Shown: positions 1 through 11,146, numbered from the stretch's first letter. The stretch: DNA of 29,915 nt from Zygnema cylindricum (GCA_037447655.1 JBBHKE010001506.1:19785-49699); one strand, 5' to 3'. Program-made: numbers and translations. The notes: generated by a model not told the origin, from the letters alone.

Positions 1-2242
1 GTTTTATCAATGATTTTTTGTAGTATATTGTATTGCGCTATTTTATTTATAGTAGTTTCGAATTCTTGTTAAATATACCGGCTCTATGATCATCAGAATG
101 TAAGAATTACAGAAGAATTGACGTCCTTTGAGCCTCCTTGTCTGTTTTTTTTTGTCGCTTTCAATTGTTGTGTTTTCCTTGACTTTAACTCTTTCTTTGG
201 TTTCTTTGCCAGACTCCTCTTTTTCTAGTTTATTAAGTAGGCTAACATTATTAATAACGGGGCTGTATCGTATACGAAGGCTAAGATGACTACAATGTTC
301 ACTTCTACATTCTTTTTTTTATATATATATATTTTAAAGCACACTTCGTTTTCTCCTCTACCTAATATTTTCTCTCGCTGCGTCAACTTTTGAGGTTTCG
401 TCTCCATCTCCTCTTTTGCTTCACACGAAATTTTATATATATATATTTTTTTTCTTACATCTTCACTTGTAACATCAGTAGAATCGGAAGCATATGCTAT
501 GTCGGGGCAATAATTATTACAATCGGATGAATTATTTGATCTTTTTCTCCTCAGACCGTTTCTTTGGTTTCTTTCTCAATTTCAGTTCCTTTTGTGTTGT
601 TAACTTTCGCTGTTTTTTTTTGTCTGTTCCTCCGAGTTTCCTGCAGTTAAGAAGACATTAAGAATGTAAGACTACTAGTATCTCGGCCATATAAATTGTT
701 CTTAAGCTTTGATGATATTTATTTTATCGCGTTATGTTATATGATGTTTTTTAGTAACTATTTTGTCAGATTTTCTCGATTACAGGCACACAGACACATA
801 TTGTGTGTAAGTGTGTAAGGGAATAAGTATATTAGAATATAGGTATATGAGCTTATAGGTATATAAAAGCGTATTAGTATATGAGTACATAAGTATGTAA
901 AACTATATGTACATATTTGTATGTAAGTGTGTACATACTTATCTATATAGTGTGTGTGTCTAAGAGAGAGAAGAATATGAGCCTAAACAATTTACACCGA
1001 ATGGAAGCATTCACCCTCAAATGTGCCAAGTACGAAATTCTATTTGTCTTTTCCTGACTGTTTGTTTGACAGTACTTTTTTGTCTTTCCCGTCGGGGCCG
1101 CAAGTGTAATAAGAACAAAAATTGCAAATAAAAGAAGGCCCGAAGATGAACATATAAGACAAAGTAGAAATCGATTTTGTACCTTAGTTTTGATATATTG
1201 GACCAAAACAAGGTCCTTGTTTTTATGATCCTCGTTTCTACAAAAACACAAAAACATGTTAGTTCTTATACCATACAAAAAGAATAATAGTAAAAAAAAC
1301 TAAAATACTGGGAAAAAAAAAGATATCACTAAAGTTTAAACGTGGCCTAAAATCTATAATAGCAGGAGGCCATTGGTTTGAGAAATAAAAAATTAAATAT
1401 TTGAAAGATTACAAACCAAATAAACAAAAATGGGTGGGCGGGCATTATATATAAGACTGCAAGCTTGAATTTAGGCTACTGCAAAAAAAATTCCTCGCCC
1501 AACTTTCGCTACGCCGCTTCATCAAAACCGCAAACTCATAAGCTATACCGACAAAACATACGCTCTTCGATCACTTTACTCTTGTCATGAATACCATAAT
1601 GCACTGACTTAATTAAAACTACTTTAGCTCACGAGGCCTGGGTAAACTGAAGTAAGATTTCCGGTCGGTGTACGATAAACAAAGCTCTTTTATTCAACAT
1701 TTTTTTGCTTACCAAAAGCATGTTTTTGTTGGAAATCAACTAACGCATTGTGTAACTCTTTTGTAATTTGGCCTCCTACTTTATATCCTACTCGCTACAC
1801 CACAAGTCTAGTACTTTAGATTAGCATTCTGTACTTGTTAAGTGGTTTGTACATACATTTTTTAGTGTTGATTATTCTTATTGTAGAATCCCTATTAGTT
1901 TCTATTCCCCTTACCGTAATTAGTCTTACCTTCACTTGTTACGCCTAGGAATAGATCTACCGCGAAGCGCTTTTTTGGTTTCCCTATTTTTTAGGAACAC
2001 TATAAAACTTTCATTGTTGCTTCTTCTAAATTAATAATCAAAAGACACTCATATGACAAACCTCTACCTTGTTTTCTTTGTTTGCTGTTATCTCGCTCCG
2101 TCATTTCTAGCTAGCCTTTTGGCCACTCATTCAATAGTTTCAACTCTAATTTTTTCCACTTACCTAACCAAAAAAAAATTTTGTCGGTGAAAGTCGTCGT
2201 CATCTTCCCTGTGAGCGTAATAACAAGTGACAACCTCCTTCC
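1..2242. other. AT-rich stretch, no gene recognised
   Basis: No coding region, RNA gene or recognisable transposon part is visible. The stretch has T-rich runs, two short (TA)n tracts near 318-336 and 431-447, and a low-complexity patch at about 840-960 built from GTATAT/GTACAT-like words. The longest open stretch (minus strand, 943-1278) has no recognisable domain and is compatible with chance in AT-rich DNA. It may be flank of element 3 or unrelated decayed repeat. Confidence 0.5.
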
Positions 2243-2947
2243 TGTTGAGAGGTCAAGAATAATAATAAAAATACGATAAAGAAACCAAAGCACAACAACA
2301 AAACTCAAATAAACTAAACAAAGATATATTTATTATCTTGTCTAATCACCTGAATACGACACAAAATAAGTAAATAAACCAAAAAAAAAATAAATGGAAT
2401 TTTAATATAATTTGTGTAAGCATGCATAAAAGAAACAAAGCAAGCAAGATAAACACAAAGAACACAAAAGATATGTTCCTCAAATACTCCAATATATTAA
2501 ATGTAATGTTAAAGTACAAAAGCTTACTGTTTCTTCTACACCTCCATAATTAACTACCCCTCCAAAAAGATAACTCCACCACTAAGTCTCAACAAATATA
2601 TATATTTATATGTACACGAATATGAACGATTTAAAAGTCAATGTGGCGAAACTTTACAAAACCAAACAACCGACAGTTGTCAACGATGTCACTTTCACAT
2701 GACGATGTACAACTACATGAGGTACAATTGCACCGACAAAAGGTAACCATCCTGAACTACTTGACCAACAAAGAAAGTCAACCACCAACCGACTTGATCT
2801 ACACCGTACGACTACAACTTAGGCGAAACGAAACAGACAAACAATTTCCACGTCACTTCAAATATCTAGCGACAAATGCCGATCGTCGTTGTTTTAGCTG
2901 AGAGAATGTCTTGTCACTAATTGAGTGCTCAGTACTGAGACCTAATA
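2243..2947 (-). repeat. Probable 3' LTR of element 3
   Basis: The right edge is set by a polypurine tract followed by TATTAGG, which looks like a usual TGTTAG start with one G-to-A change. The left edge is tentative: the minus strand reads CTCAACA at 2249-2243, a plausible TG...CA end. About 335 bases into the LTR a TATA-like run (minus strand, about 2595-2612) fits a U3 promoter. The 5' LTR is not in the window, so length and end cannot be verified. Confidence 0.4.
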
Positions 2948-2960
2948 TTCCCCCTCTTAC
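2948..2960 (-). other. Polypurine tract of element 3
   Basis: The minus strand reads GTAAGAGGGGGAA, directly before the proposed LTR start and 21 bases after the pol stop codon. This is the expected site of plus-strand DNA priming in an LTR retrotransposon. Confidence 0.6.
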
Positions 2961-2981
2961 AAAGACACTCAAAGCCCCTTC

Positions 2982-4480
2982 TTACTCCATGCCCACTAAT
3001 TTCTTTCCCATTTCATATACTTCCTTCAATGTTGTTTTGGTTAACATATCAACAACTTGTTCATCTGTATGTACAAATACAAATTCAACCTCTTCTTTCA
3101 AAACTAAATTTCGAATTAAGTGCCACTAAATTTTAAATACGCTTTGTCAATTATGCAAAATAGGATTTTTACATAGTGCAATGGAGGACATGTTTTTCCA
3201 CTCCAACCTCTAATAGAAATTCCTTAATACACACGACATTCTTTGCAGCATGACATGCGGCCATATACTCTGCTTGTGTAGAAGAGAGTGCCACATTAGG
3301 TTGCAAAAGGGAATTCCACGAGATTGCTCCTCCTCCAAGTAAAAACACATATCCTGACGTAGACCTTCTTGTATCATGGTCTCCCTATAGTCGACATCAC
3401 AATATCCATAACAACTCAAGCTCTCACATTTCCTATAAACAATTCCAAGACTAAGTTTTCCAGCCAAATATCTAAAGATTCTCTTCACTGCCTCCCAATG
3501 TATTTTTTTTCGATTATTACAATATCGACTAACCACACTCATTGTGGCACTATTGTGTGGCCTAGTTCCAATACTCAAATACATCAAACTTCCGATTGCC
3601 TCCCTAGACTTTTAAAAACATTAGAAGGCTTTTCACAAGGATCAAGAGGAGTTCTAAGTGGCTTATAATTTAAGAACCCGAATATTTATAGTACTGCTTC
3701 TGAATATTGTTTTTGGCTTAACTCAATGTCTCCGTTCCTCCTCTTATGAATTTGAATTCCCACGATGTATTGTGCATCGTCTATGTGTGTATTTTAAATT
3801 GTTTTTCGGAATTCACTTTTTGATTCTCTAAGTAATTTCAAGTTTTGAGAGATGGGAATGTAATCATCGACGTATACATTGAAAATTATCATGTCACAAC
3901 CTACTCCCCAAATATACACTCCACAATCTGCAGTATGCCTTTTAAATTTCAAAGTTATTAAAACCTTGTGAAGATTATGGTTCCACGCATTGCCCCGGGC
4001 CAAAATTCTAAAAAGTTTCCATAAACTCTTCTATAACTTACCACTCTCAAGGAAATCCTATAATTTCATCTACACTCTCTAATTCACCATTTAAAAGCAG
4101 TTTACGGCCCATCGCTTTGATGTGCATTCCTTCCGCCCGCTTATCAGAATAATTGGCGAATGAGTCAAATTGACTACAAGATAAAGTTCCTCAATAGTCA
4201 ATGCCTTCGAAACCTTACATACCTAATTTTCTTACACCAAGAATTTTCCTCGGGCCCTTAGTCTTTAATACCCATTTGAGTATATTGCCTTTTTCCCTTC
4301 AACAAGTCTACATCCAAACACCTATTAGCTTTTACGTAAATTCTACTTTGAAAACAAGCTTTTCCTCCATTGTCGGAAATATCCAGTCTCTTTGATATTA
4401 TCTTGATCGCCATATGATTCGGTAATCTCTCATAAGAGGAAGGATTATGCCTCTCTCTATAATTTTAAATTGCAACGTAC
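2982..4480 (-). pseudogene. Element 3 pol: reverse transcriptase and RNase H remnant
   Basis: Decayed C-terminal half of a copia polyprotein. The RT active-site motif reads NVYVDDYI, with YVDD at 3863-3874. Downstream, the RT-RNase H connection (minus 3587-3210) shows a RYCNNRKKIHWEAVKRIFRYL-like segment (PKK-HW-A-KRI-RYL is typical of copia), followed by the RNase H start with WSD-like residues shifted to CDVD. The end reads FVHTDEQVVDMLTK and closes in VGME followed by a stop at 2984-2982. The RT N-terminal half (about 4480-4010) is barely recognisable, with only fragments such as LLNGELE. There are many stops and frame changes. No reading frame is long enough to encode an active enzyme. 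Confidence 0.75.
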
Positions 4481-5191
4481 TGGTTTGATTTCTGTTATTT
4501 CTTGCCGAACCATGTCTTCCTTTTTGACTCTCCTACTCCTCCTCAGATGTCTCTATAAATTCCTTTGCACCACCACTTCGCTTCGCGTCCCCTCCTCCAG
4601 GCTTTCTTGATGTCACGCTATTGGTGCGGGGGTGACTCACCACATTCTCTCCTCTGGTCTGTTGTCGGTAGGCTTAGGCGGTCTGTTGTCGGTAGGCTTA
4701 GGCGTCTGAAATTTTTCTGGAGTCTTCTCTACAAATCGCACCTTTTTCTTTGATCCTTCCTCCATCAAGACTTTTTCCTCCTCATCCACCAAACTCTTCA
4801 TAGTGACTATCCTCCTTGTAATCCAGAGCCATTTTAAGCTCATTAGCTTCTTCTACCATCCATTCCAAATTTTCGTTGAATTCCATATTTCTAGACTCTC
4901 AAACCCTTTTAGTAACCGGGTTGTAAATCTGATATAGCATTGAATTCTCACTATACCCCACAAAGTATCCTTCCCATGATTGTGCCGCAAACTTCCCATC
5001 TCACATTCTTTCCTCTACCTACCCCATAGTCTCAAATCTCCAAATCCTTAAGTGTTTCACCGTAGGTACCCTTACTCTCCAAAGTTCCTTTGGTGTTTTG
5101 TTGCCTAAAAAAGAGTTAATTCTCCAATTGGTAACATTATTGGGCCGCTCTTACTACTTCCCTCCAAAGACGATGTGTGAGCTTTGTCGAA
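4481..5191 (-). pseudogene. Element 3 pol: integrase C-terminal region and linker remnant
   Basis: From 5191 leftward the minus strand gives fragments in several frames that match the copia integrase tail: RLWREVV, NKTP with a following LW/FG segment, VPTVKHLRIW, and then WEGYFVGYSENSMLYQIYNP, the G-Y-FVGY-S-...-Y-I-NP block typical of this family. An acidic linker follows (MKSLVDEEEKVLMEEG, minus 4815-4768). It includes a duplicated 24-base unit encoding a PTDNRPPK repeat. Frameshifts separate almost every fragment. This piece continues the integrase core now located at 19451-19820. Confidence 0.7.
4657..4704. repeat. 24-bp tandem duplication in element 3 linker
   Basis: Two perfect head-to-tail copies of a 24-base unit (GTCTGTTGTCGG followed by TAGGCTTAGGCG), at 4657-4680 and 4681-4704. 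On the minus strand the unit is a multiple of three and encodes an in-frame eight-residue repeat with Pro-Thr-Asp-Asn-Arg-Pro. Perfect identity in otherwise decayed sequence suggests a recent slippage duplication. Confidence 0.9.
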
Positions 5192-5236
5192 TGCGTTAAA
5201 AATGGTATTTTATATGTTTATCTTTTGTCAGTTTGT

Positions 5237-5413
5237 GATGTTAGTGAGCCCTCATACTTGTTGTAGTCACTCAAGACTAAAAGGCGGTCATGGCTGCCTT
5301 AGGTAGATAGAGAGACAAACCAAGTGATGTTACTGAGCCTTCATATTTATCGTAGTCACTGAGGACTTAAAGGCAACCATGGTTGCCTTAGGCAGAGAGA
5401 GAGAGAGCCCAAG
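5237..5413 (+). repeat. Approx. 89-bp tandem duplication inside the element 1 5' LTR
   Basis: The segment starting GATGTTAGTGAGCC at 5237 recurs, diverged, as GATGTTACTGAGCC from 5326. Both units continue through TAGTCACT...GGCTGCCTTAGG/GGTTGCCTTAGG. The 3' LTR (10601 onward) has one unit, so duplication occurred in this copy or was lost in the other. Confidence 0.75.
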
Positions 5414-5740
5414 GGAGCACGAGAATCAACCCCTGTAAAATGTACGACGAATCGAGGTCCTACTGGGTAACTACCGTTATTATGGTCCACCGCAATTCAC
5501 TGCTATGAATAGGCAGCTTTGTCCGCCAAGTTGTAGAAGCAATTGATACACATATAAGGGTAGGTGGGTCATCATCGCCTTGGCTAATTGTTAAACGAAC
5601 AAACGGGTGACGCTTTATATAAACGAGAAAATGCACGAACGCAAATCGGACCCCACAAATTAGCGTGACTCAACAGTTGACATTCACGCCGCTTACTCGA
5701 AATCAACTTTTGGCAGCTATCTGTGACAGTGTCACATGAT

Positions 5741-5750
5741 GCCACGTGGC
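5741..5750. promoter_or_regulatory. Palindromic G-box in element 1 LTR
   Basis: GCCACGTGGC is a perfect 10-base palindrome around CACGTG. The core is kept in the 3' LTR (ACACGTGGCA, 11021-11030). CACGTG cores are known binding sites of plant bZIP/bHLH regulators; function here is inference. Confidence 0.45.
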
Positions 5751-6192
5751 AAGATATCATTGGCCACCAAAGAAGACGAGAGTAGGAACCATGGATCCCA
5801 AGCTTATAGGCGTCAACTAAAAGGCCATGTCGTAAAATGGCCGTAGAAGAAGTACATCAACCACTATACCTTTTTATACTGTACAATTATCTCGTTGGTC
5901 CAGGGTTTAGTAGTAGGTAGGTGTGAGTAGAGGTTTAGGAACTTAGTGTTTTTGAGGCGCCTCTCTCCAAGTGACCTTTTGCATTTATAGGCCATCTTTG
6001 GCCAACCATAACTTACTGCTCAGGGGAGCAAATTCATATTCATTTTTTGTGTTTGACTTTGGGGAGTCGTGCCTTCATATAGGTGAAGTTGGCTAGGAAC
6101 TTATCTGACCGGGTGTCTTTTATTTGGGGTAAAAGTGAAAAGGGCAAATTTTATCCCAAAGGTTTCATATAGGCTGGACACTCTATGGGCCA

Positions 6193-7160
6193 ATGGAGGT
6201 CATAAAGTTACAGGTTATGGGCCCACCCTCTAGGGTGCCCATTTTCAATGGAACGGGGTTCATATACTGGGAAACCATAATGAGGGTGCTCTTTTCAAAA
6301 ACAACTTTGTGGCATTGTGAGTGGCGGTGTCCTACGACTAGCTGCATATTTGGGAGTTCCACCCGGGTTTGGAGGAGCTCGATTCTCAAGAGGATCTGCT
6401 GAGGCAAAGGAGGTAGATGATGAGGGAGGAAACATTGTGTTAGAAAAATGGAATGAGAAGAGGAAGGAGAAACTCACATCGATAGATACTGATTGGTACC
6501 AGCAGGGGTTGTTAAGAAAACTTAGGCAAATGATACTAAATTATGGGACTTCAACAACACTGTGGCAAATCATTTTATTAGCGGGCATCTTACTCAAGTA
6601 TTTGCTACTCCACACCAAAATCTGGATAAGGCGGCCAAGCTGTGTGGGAGGCTCTTGTAAAAATTTACAAGAGTGGTACGATTTAGCAGCAAAAGCTGGC
6701 AGATCAAAAGGTGTACCTATATATTTACAAAAGATTAAAGATGCTTGACTTTTGTAATGACTTGTCTGGATTGTCTAGAGTTGGAGAGTGCTGGAAAACA
6801 TGAAACCGAGAAAGAAAAGTTGAATACTTTGCTAATGAAGCTGTCGAATGACTATGAGAATATCGTTAACAAGGTACATGATTTGCTAGATCAACGATGG
6901 ATTTTGAATTCTGTTGTAGGGACGATTTTGGTTTAGGAAAACACCATTGAGATCCGAAGAGAGTGAAAGAGTGTTCAAGCTTTGGCGGCTGGAACTGACT
7001 AGAGAAATCAAGATCATAAGAAACCTTATGGAAATCTTGGTGGAGGCGAGAGAGGGAATCAATCAGATGGATCCGGAGCTAGGCCTTAAAAGGGCCTTTG
7101 TCATTTTTGTAACAAACCGGGGCATTACATGGCGGAGTGTACTAGATTAACGGAGTTAAG
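6193..7160 (+). pseudogene. Element 1 gag remnant
   Basis: The frame opens at an ATG within the LTR (MEVIKLQVMGPP), followed by VPIFNGTGFIYWET, the F-G-x-x-Y/F-W pattern at the start of copia gag proteins. The middle is fragmented into frames 6317-6748 and 6745-6936 (NTLLMKLSNDYENIV is the end of the gag core). A zinc knuckle with intact CX2CX4HX4C spacing (CHFCNKPGHYMAEC) is at about 7099-7140 but in another frame from its upstream neighbour. Gag would form the virus-like particle and bind RNA. Frameshifts and stops make it non-functional. The order and spacing match element 2 gag, apart from the insertion there. Confidence 0.75.
6213..6227 (+). other. Primer-binding site of element 1 (initiator tRNA-Met anticodon arm)
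   Basis: GGTTATGGGCCCACC starts at the base after the 5' LTR. It is complementary to the anticodon arm of eukaryotic initiator tRNA(Met) (GGGCCCAUAACC), the internal site used by half-tRNA primers as in Drosophila copia. The last two bases (CC) fit my recollection of the plant tRNA (GGUGGGCCC) better than the animal one (GCUGGGCCC). The site lies inside the gag reading frame. Confidence 0.8.
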
Positions 7161-8640
7161 ACTTAAGGAGGGGAAGATCGGTGGATCAGTCGGAGGAGAG
7201 AAGAAGACACTTGTGGCAACACAAGTAACGTGAGAGGATTCTGATGACGATGATGGAGAATTTCTTCCCAATGAGGATTTGAGATTTGAAGGAAGCAAAA
7301 ATATGCCTTTGGTAAAGTGAAAGAAGCTCCTTAAGAAGGTTAGATTATTGATTATGGTGTTTCTATGCACACATGTAGAGAGAAGCATTTGTTTACCAAA
7401 ATGAGAAAGATCTCTACAGTAGAGATAGAGTATGGGGATGGGAGAATACTGACCACTAAGTTAGTAGGATCTATGGATTTGAAAGTCTTAGTTGAAGGTA
7501 AGACATCCATATTCACTTTCTCTGATGTTCTTTTTATTCTAGAGTTGAACAAATTTTTTATCTCAACGTCAATATTATATGATAAAGGTATTGAGACTAG
7601 TACCAAGAAATGAGTCTTTGTTGCTAGCTATGAGGATGAAGTATATTTCACAGCTGAAAAGGGTAGCCAAAAAACGTTTTGGCGAAATTTGAGTAATGGA
7701 ATGACGGAAGTATACTATGCTGGTGTGAGTGAATTGATGATTTGGCATAAAAAATTAAGGTATGTGCATATAGATAGGCTAAAAGAAATAAGAAAATGTG
7801 AGTAGTTGAGGGAATTTATTTTGGAGATAATAAGACCTTGGATGATTGTAGTGGATGTGCTCAAGGTAAGGCCCACATATTTCCTTTCCCAAAAACCGCA
7901 ACCTACAAAGTTAAAAAAAGTCTTAGATCTAGTTCATACTGACATATGGGGACTGCCCAAAGTGCCGTCGGTTGAAGGGAAAAGATTTATGCTTTCTATT
8001 AGTGATGTTTGATCTAGGTATTCCAGAGTCTATTTCTTGAAAATAAAATCCAAAGCACCGCTTTATTTTGAAGAGTATAAAGCATGGAGTGAGAAGCTCC
8101 ATGAGACACCTATAAAGAGAGTGAGGAGTGATAATGGGGGGAAATACGCCTAAAATCAGTTTGAGGATTTTTTGAAAGAGGAAAGGGTTCAACACCAACA
8201 GACTGTTTTAAAGAATCCAAAAAAAAACGGGGTAGCCGAGAGACTAAATCAGACATTAAGTGATAGTGCCCGTAGTATTCCGTTAGACAAAATGATAAGA
8301 AAACGCTTATGGGCAAAAGCTAAAAACTATACTAATTATCTTAAGAATAGATTCCTTACCTCAACGGTGAAAGGTTAAACACCCTACGAAAGATGGACTG
8401 GCAGAAAACCGGATATATCATACTTAAAGGTGTTTGGAAGGTAAGTGTTTAGTCTATGTGCAGAAAAATCTGATTGGAAGTTCGATGCAAGGGGAAAATC
8501 AGGGAACTTACTTGAAGTATGATGAAAATGTGAAGGGATATAAAGTTTATCATCTTGGGAAAGAAGATATCATCCGAGTGAAACACTTGGTAGTCATGGA
8601 CAAAAGAAGTCAATAGATCCCTTTAAATAAACTATGCCGG
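7161..8640 (+). pseudogene. Element 1 pol: protease and integrase remnant
   Basis: The protease active-site region reads IIDYGVS where element 2 has IIDSGAS, so the catalytic DSGA motif is changed. The protease continues with TVEIEYGDGRILTTKLVG. The integrase zinc-binding region is partly lost (MIWHKKLRYVH remains; the CxxC part is damaged). The catalytic core keeps all three acids: HTDIWG (Asp codon 7941-7943), SDNGGKY (Asp 8130-8132) and GVAERLNQTL (Glu 8237-8239). Stops or frameshifts lie around 7611, 7803, 8011 and 8152, and after TSTVKG at 8376. The GY-DEN-KGYKVY block (8518-8550) marks the integrase C-terminal region. Confidence 0.8.
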
Positions 8641-9750
8641 TCAAAATTAGAATTGAATCCAAAATTAGTTAGATTCAGATTCTCTTAACAAAACTTTGGT
8701 TCAGCAGGATATTGCAGATAAAGAGAAAAATCTGACCAAGAATGACTCTCTCTTGGAGCCACCGTTTTCGGTTCAAACCAAGAAGGAGGACGAGGAAAGA
8801 CCGGAAATAGACTCCACGGATAGGGGAGAAGACGAAATCGTTCGGAGAAATTCGAGATTACCTTCCATTCCAGCATCAGATTTTGAAGGAGGGAAGAAAA
8901 GCAACAATAGACTTCAAGATAAAAAAAATAATAATAAGGTAACTAATCTATCACATTTGAGTGAACCCTAGACTTATTTGGATGCAATTTATAGTCTTGA
9001 AAAAAGTAGATGGATGACAACTATTAGTAATGAAATGGCTTCCATTATGGAAGCAAATATATGGGAGTTGGTGGACTGTCCACCGGACAGAAAACTGATT
9101 GGATGCAAGTGGGTTTTCAAGCTAAAACTCAACCCAAAAAACACTATTGAGCGGTACAAGGCAAGAGTAGTGGCCAAAGGGTTCACACATGACAAGAGAT
9201 TGATTATAAGGAGACCTTCGCTCTAATGGTTAGATTTCCCCTCAGTTTAAATTCTACTTAGCTTAGGGACAACGAAAGACATGGAAGTGCATTAGATGGA
9301 CATCAAAACAACTTTCTTGCACGAAAAAATAAAAAGAAGAGATCTTCATGTGGCAAACGGAAGGATTTGTGGAGAAAGGAGAAAAAAACAAGGTGTGCAG
9401 ATTGATAAAGTCCCTTTATCGAATGAAGCAAGCTCGCGCCAGAGAAACTAGAAAATTGACGAGTTTTTGACGAATTTGGGATATGTTCGAATCGGCTTGG
9501 GTCATTCCATTTATCTTTTTAAGGATGAGGATGGTTTAATTTTCATTGCAATCTATGTTGATGATTTGCTTATTTAAGTAAATCAATGGAGAAAATTAAT
9601 GAGCTGAAAAAGGATCTAAGTATTAGATTTGAAATGAAGGATTTGGGGGAAGCAAAACATATTTTAGGGATTATAATGGAGAGGGATAGAGAGAATAAAT
9701 AATTAGATTAACTTAAAAAGAGGCAACCTAAACATGCATGAAAATTTTTA
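8641..9750 (+). pseudogene. Element 1 pol: linker and reverse transcriptase remnant
   Basis: A charged linker (8696-8971, containing RNSRLPSIPASDFEG) leads into RT. The N-terminal part is open over 8978-9226 (WELVDCPPDRKLIGCKWVFK, then RYKARVVAKGF). It then breaks up: the D-KT-FLN region appears only as MDIKTTFLHE near 9297-9326. The catalytic YVDD is present at 9554-9565 but a stop follows six codons after it. The DLGEAKHILGIIMERDR segment (9644-9690) is in another frame. No active RT could be made. Confidence 0.8.
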
Positions 9751-9751
9751 A

Positions 9752-10538
9752 GTGGATAAGGCAAATAGTTGTAAAACTCCAATGGATTTAAAAAAAGGAA
9801 ATGAAGGGAGTTTAGAAGGAAATGTTGTGGGCTTGGATGTTGAGCTAAGACCGAAGGAAAGAGAGTTTATGCAAAATATTCCATTCAGACAAATTGTCGA
9901 CAGTTTTATCTATTTTCTGAACTCTACCCGTCCTATTATAGTGGAAGTTGTAGGAATATTAAGTAGGAGCTTGAATGATCTTAAGAAGAAAGATTGGGAA
10001 GCGGCTAAGAGGGTAATGCGGTACTTGATACGAACAAGAGATTTGTGGTTGCATTTGGGTGGGGATAATACTGACATCACCACTTGGAGTGATGCATGTT
10101 ATGGGGATGCTTCAAAGAGGTGGTGTACATCCCGATATGTGTTGTATGTTGGGAATGGGGCTTGCTCTTGGAGCAGGAAGCAACAAAAGGTTATTTCTCA
10201 GTCCACCATGAAAAACTGAGTACATGTCCCCTTGTTCGGCTGTGAAATAATTGATGTGGGTGAAATCATTGCTTTAAGAAGTTGGTTATATGAAGGATGG
10301 AGTGCAAAAAATATTTTGTGATAATGAAGCTGCAATTGCAAATGCAGCAAATCCAAAGCATCATTTCAAATCAAAGCACATGGATATCAGACTGAGGTTT
10401 GTTAGTGAGAATGTAGAGAATAAAATCATTAGCTTGGAATATAGACCAGAAGGGGAGATAGTAGCAAACATGATAACTAAACCGGTGCCTTCTCCTAAAT
10501 TAGTATTTTGTAGGGAGAAGTGTGGGCCAAAGCATTAG
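9752..10538 (+). pseudogene. Element 1 pol: RNase H remnant and pol C-terminus
   Basis: Two open pieces (9752-10219 and 10290-10538) carry the RT-RNase H connection and the copia RNase H domain. Visible motifs are KKDWEAAKRVMRYL, TTWSDACYGDASKRWCTS (first catalytic Asp), SQSTMKN where STMEVEY is expected (catalytic Glu lost), FCDNEAAI and HMDIRLRFV, then a C-terminal ANMITKPVPSPK tail ending in KCGPKH and a stop. A frameshift and stop at about 10217 separate the pieces. This is the last coding block before the polypurine tract. Confidence 0.8.
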
Positions 10539-10545
10539 ATACATT

Positions 10546-10560
10546 AGAAAATAAGGGAAG
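10546..10560 (+). other. Polypurine tract of element 1
   Basis: AGAAAATAAGGGAAG lies directly before the 3' LTR start TGTTGG. The equivalent place in element 2 reads AAATAAGGGTTG, supporting the family-specific priming site. Confidence 0.75.
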
Positions 10561-11146
10561 TGTTGGAAAAGGTATTATATATGTATATCTTTTGTTAGTT
10601 GTGATGTTAGTGAGCGCTCATACTTGTTGTAGTCACTGAGGACTAAAAGGAAGCCATGGCTGCCTTAAGCACACAGAGAGACAACTAAAGGAGCAAGAGA
10701 TTCAGCCTTTTGCAAAATTTAGGCAGTAAAAGTGCGATTTCATCCTAGGTCCTACCGGGTAACTGTCGTACGGAATAGCCGCCTCCTTTATCCATCAAGT
10801 CCTAAAATAATCAATACATATATGGGGAGCGATAGGTATTTAAACAGTTTCACATTGGCTCATTCATTTAACGGATTGAATGGGTGACGCTGTACCTATT
10901 AACGTATGAAATGCATGTACACGAATCAGACCCACAAATTAGCGTGATAGGACGGTCGTCATTCACACCGCCAACCCGAAATGAACTTTTGGCTGCTATC
11001 GGTGACAATTTCATATATTAACACGTGGCAAACTATCATTGGCAATCGAAGAAGACGGGAGAAGGAACCATGGCTCCCAAGTCGACAGGCGTCAACTAGA
11101 AGGCTAAGCTGTACAATGGCCTTTCAATAAATACATAGGCCACTGT
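10561..11146 (+). repeat. 3' LTR of element 1, first part
   Basis: It starts TGTTGGAAAAGG and follows the 5' LTR through the CACGTGG box and GGCGTCAACTA to GGCCACTGT. It stops abruptly at 11146 where element 2 begins. The missing remainder is found at 19098-19450. ACTGT at 11142-11146 is the left target duplication of element 2. Confidence 0.85.
11142..11146. other. Left target-site duplication of element 2
   Basis: ACTGT directly precedes the TG of element 2 and is repeated at 19093-19097 directly after its final CA. Five-base duplications are normal for copia elements. Confidence 0.85.

Larger units (their letters stand above)
5192..6212 (+). repeat. 5' LTR of element 1
   Basis: About 1021 bp. 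It starts TGCGTTAAAAATGG, aligned with TGTTGGAAAAGG at the 3' LTR start (10561), and ends GTTACA, aligned with GTTACA at 19450, giving TG...CA termini. It is longer than the 3' LTR mainly because of an internal 89-bp tandem duplication. A TATATAAA run near 5616-5624 could be a promoter box. The last 20 bases contain an ATG (6193) that opens gag. Confidence 0.8.

Noticed and set aside
943-1278. Minus-strand 111-codon frame with a hydrophobic stretch
   Set aside because: No recognisable family, AT-rich composition, and no conserved second copy; not distinguishable from chance.
2111-2308. Minus-strand 65-codon frame as element 3 gag or downstream gene
   Set aside because: It lies at and beyond the 3' LTR end, starts in LTR sequence and shows no gag motif.
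2641-2901. Plus-strand 86-codon frame
   Set aside because: It lies antisense within the proposed element 3 LTR and has no similarity to known proteins.
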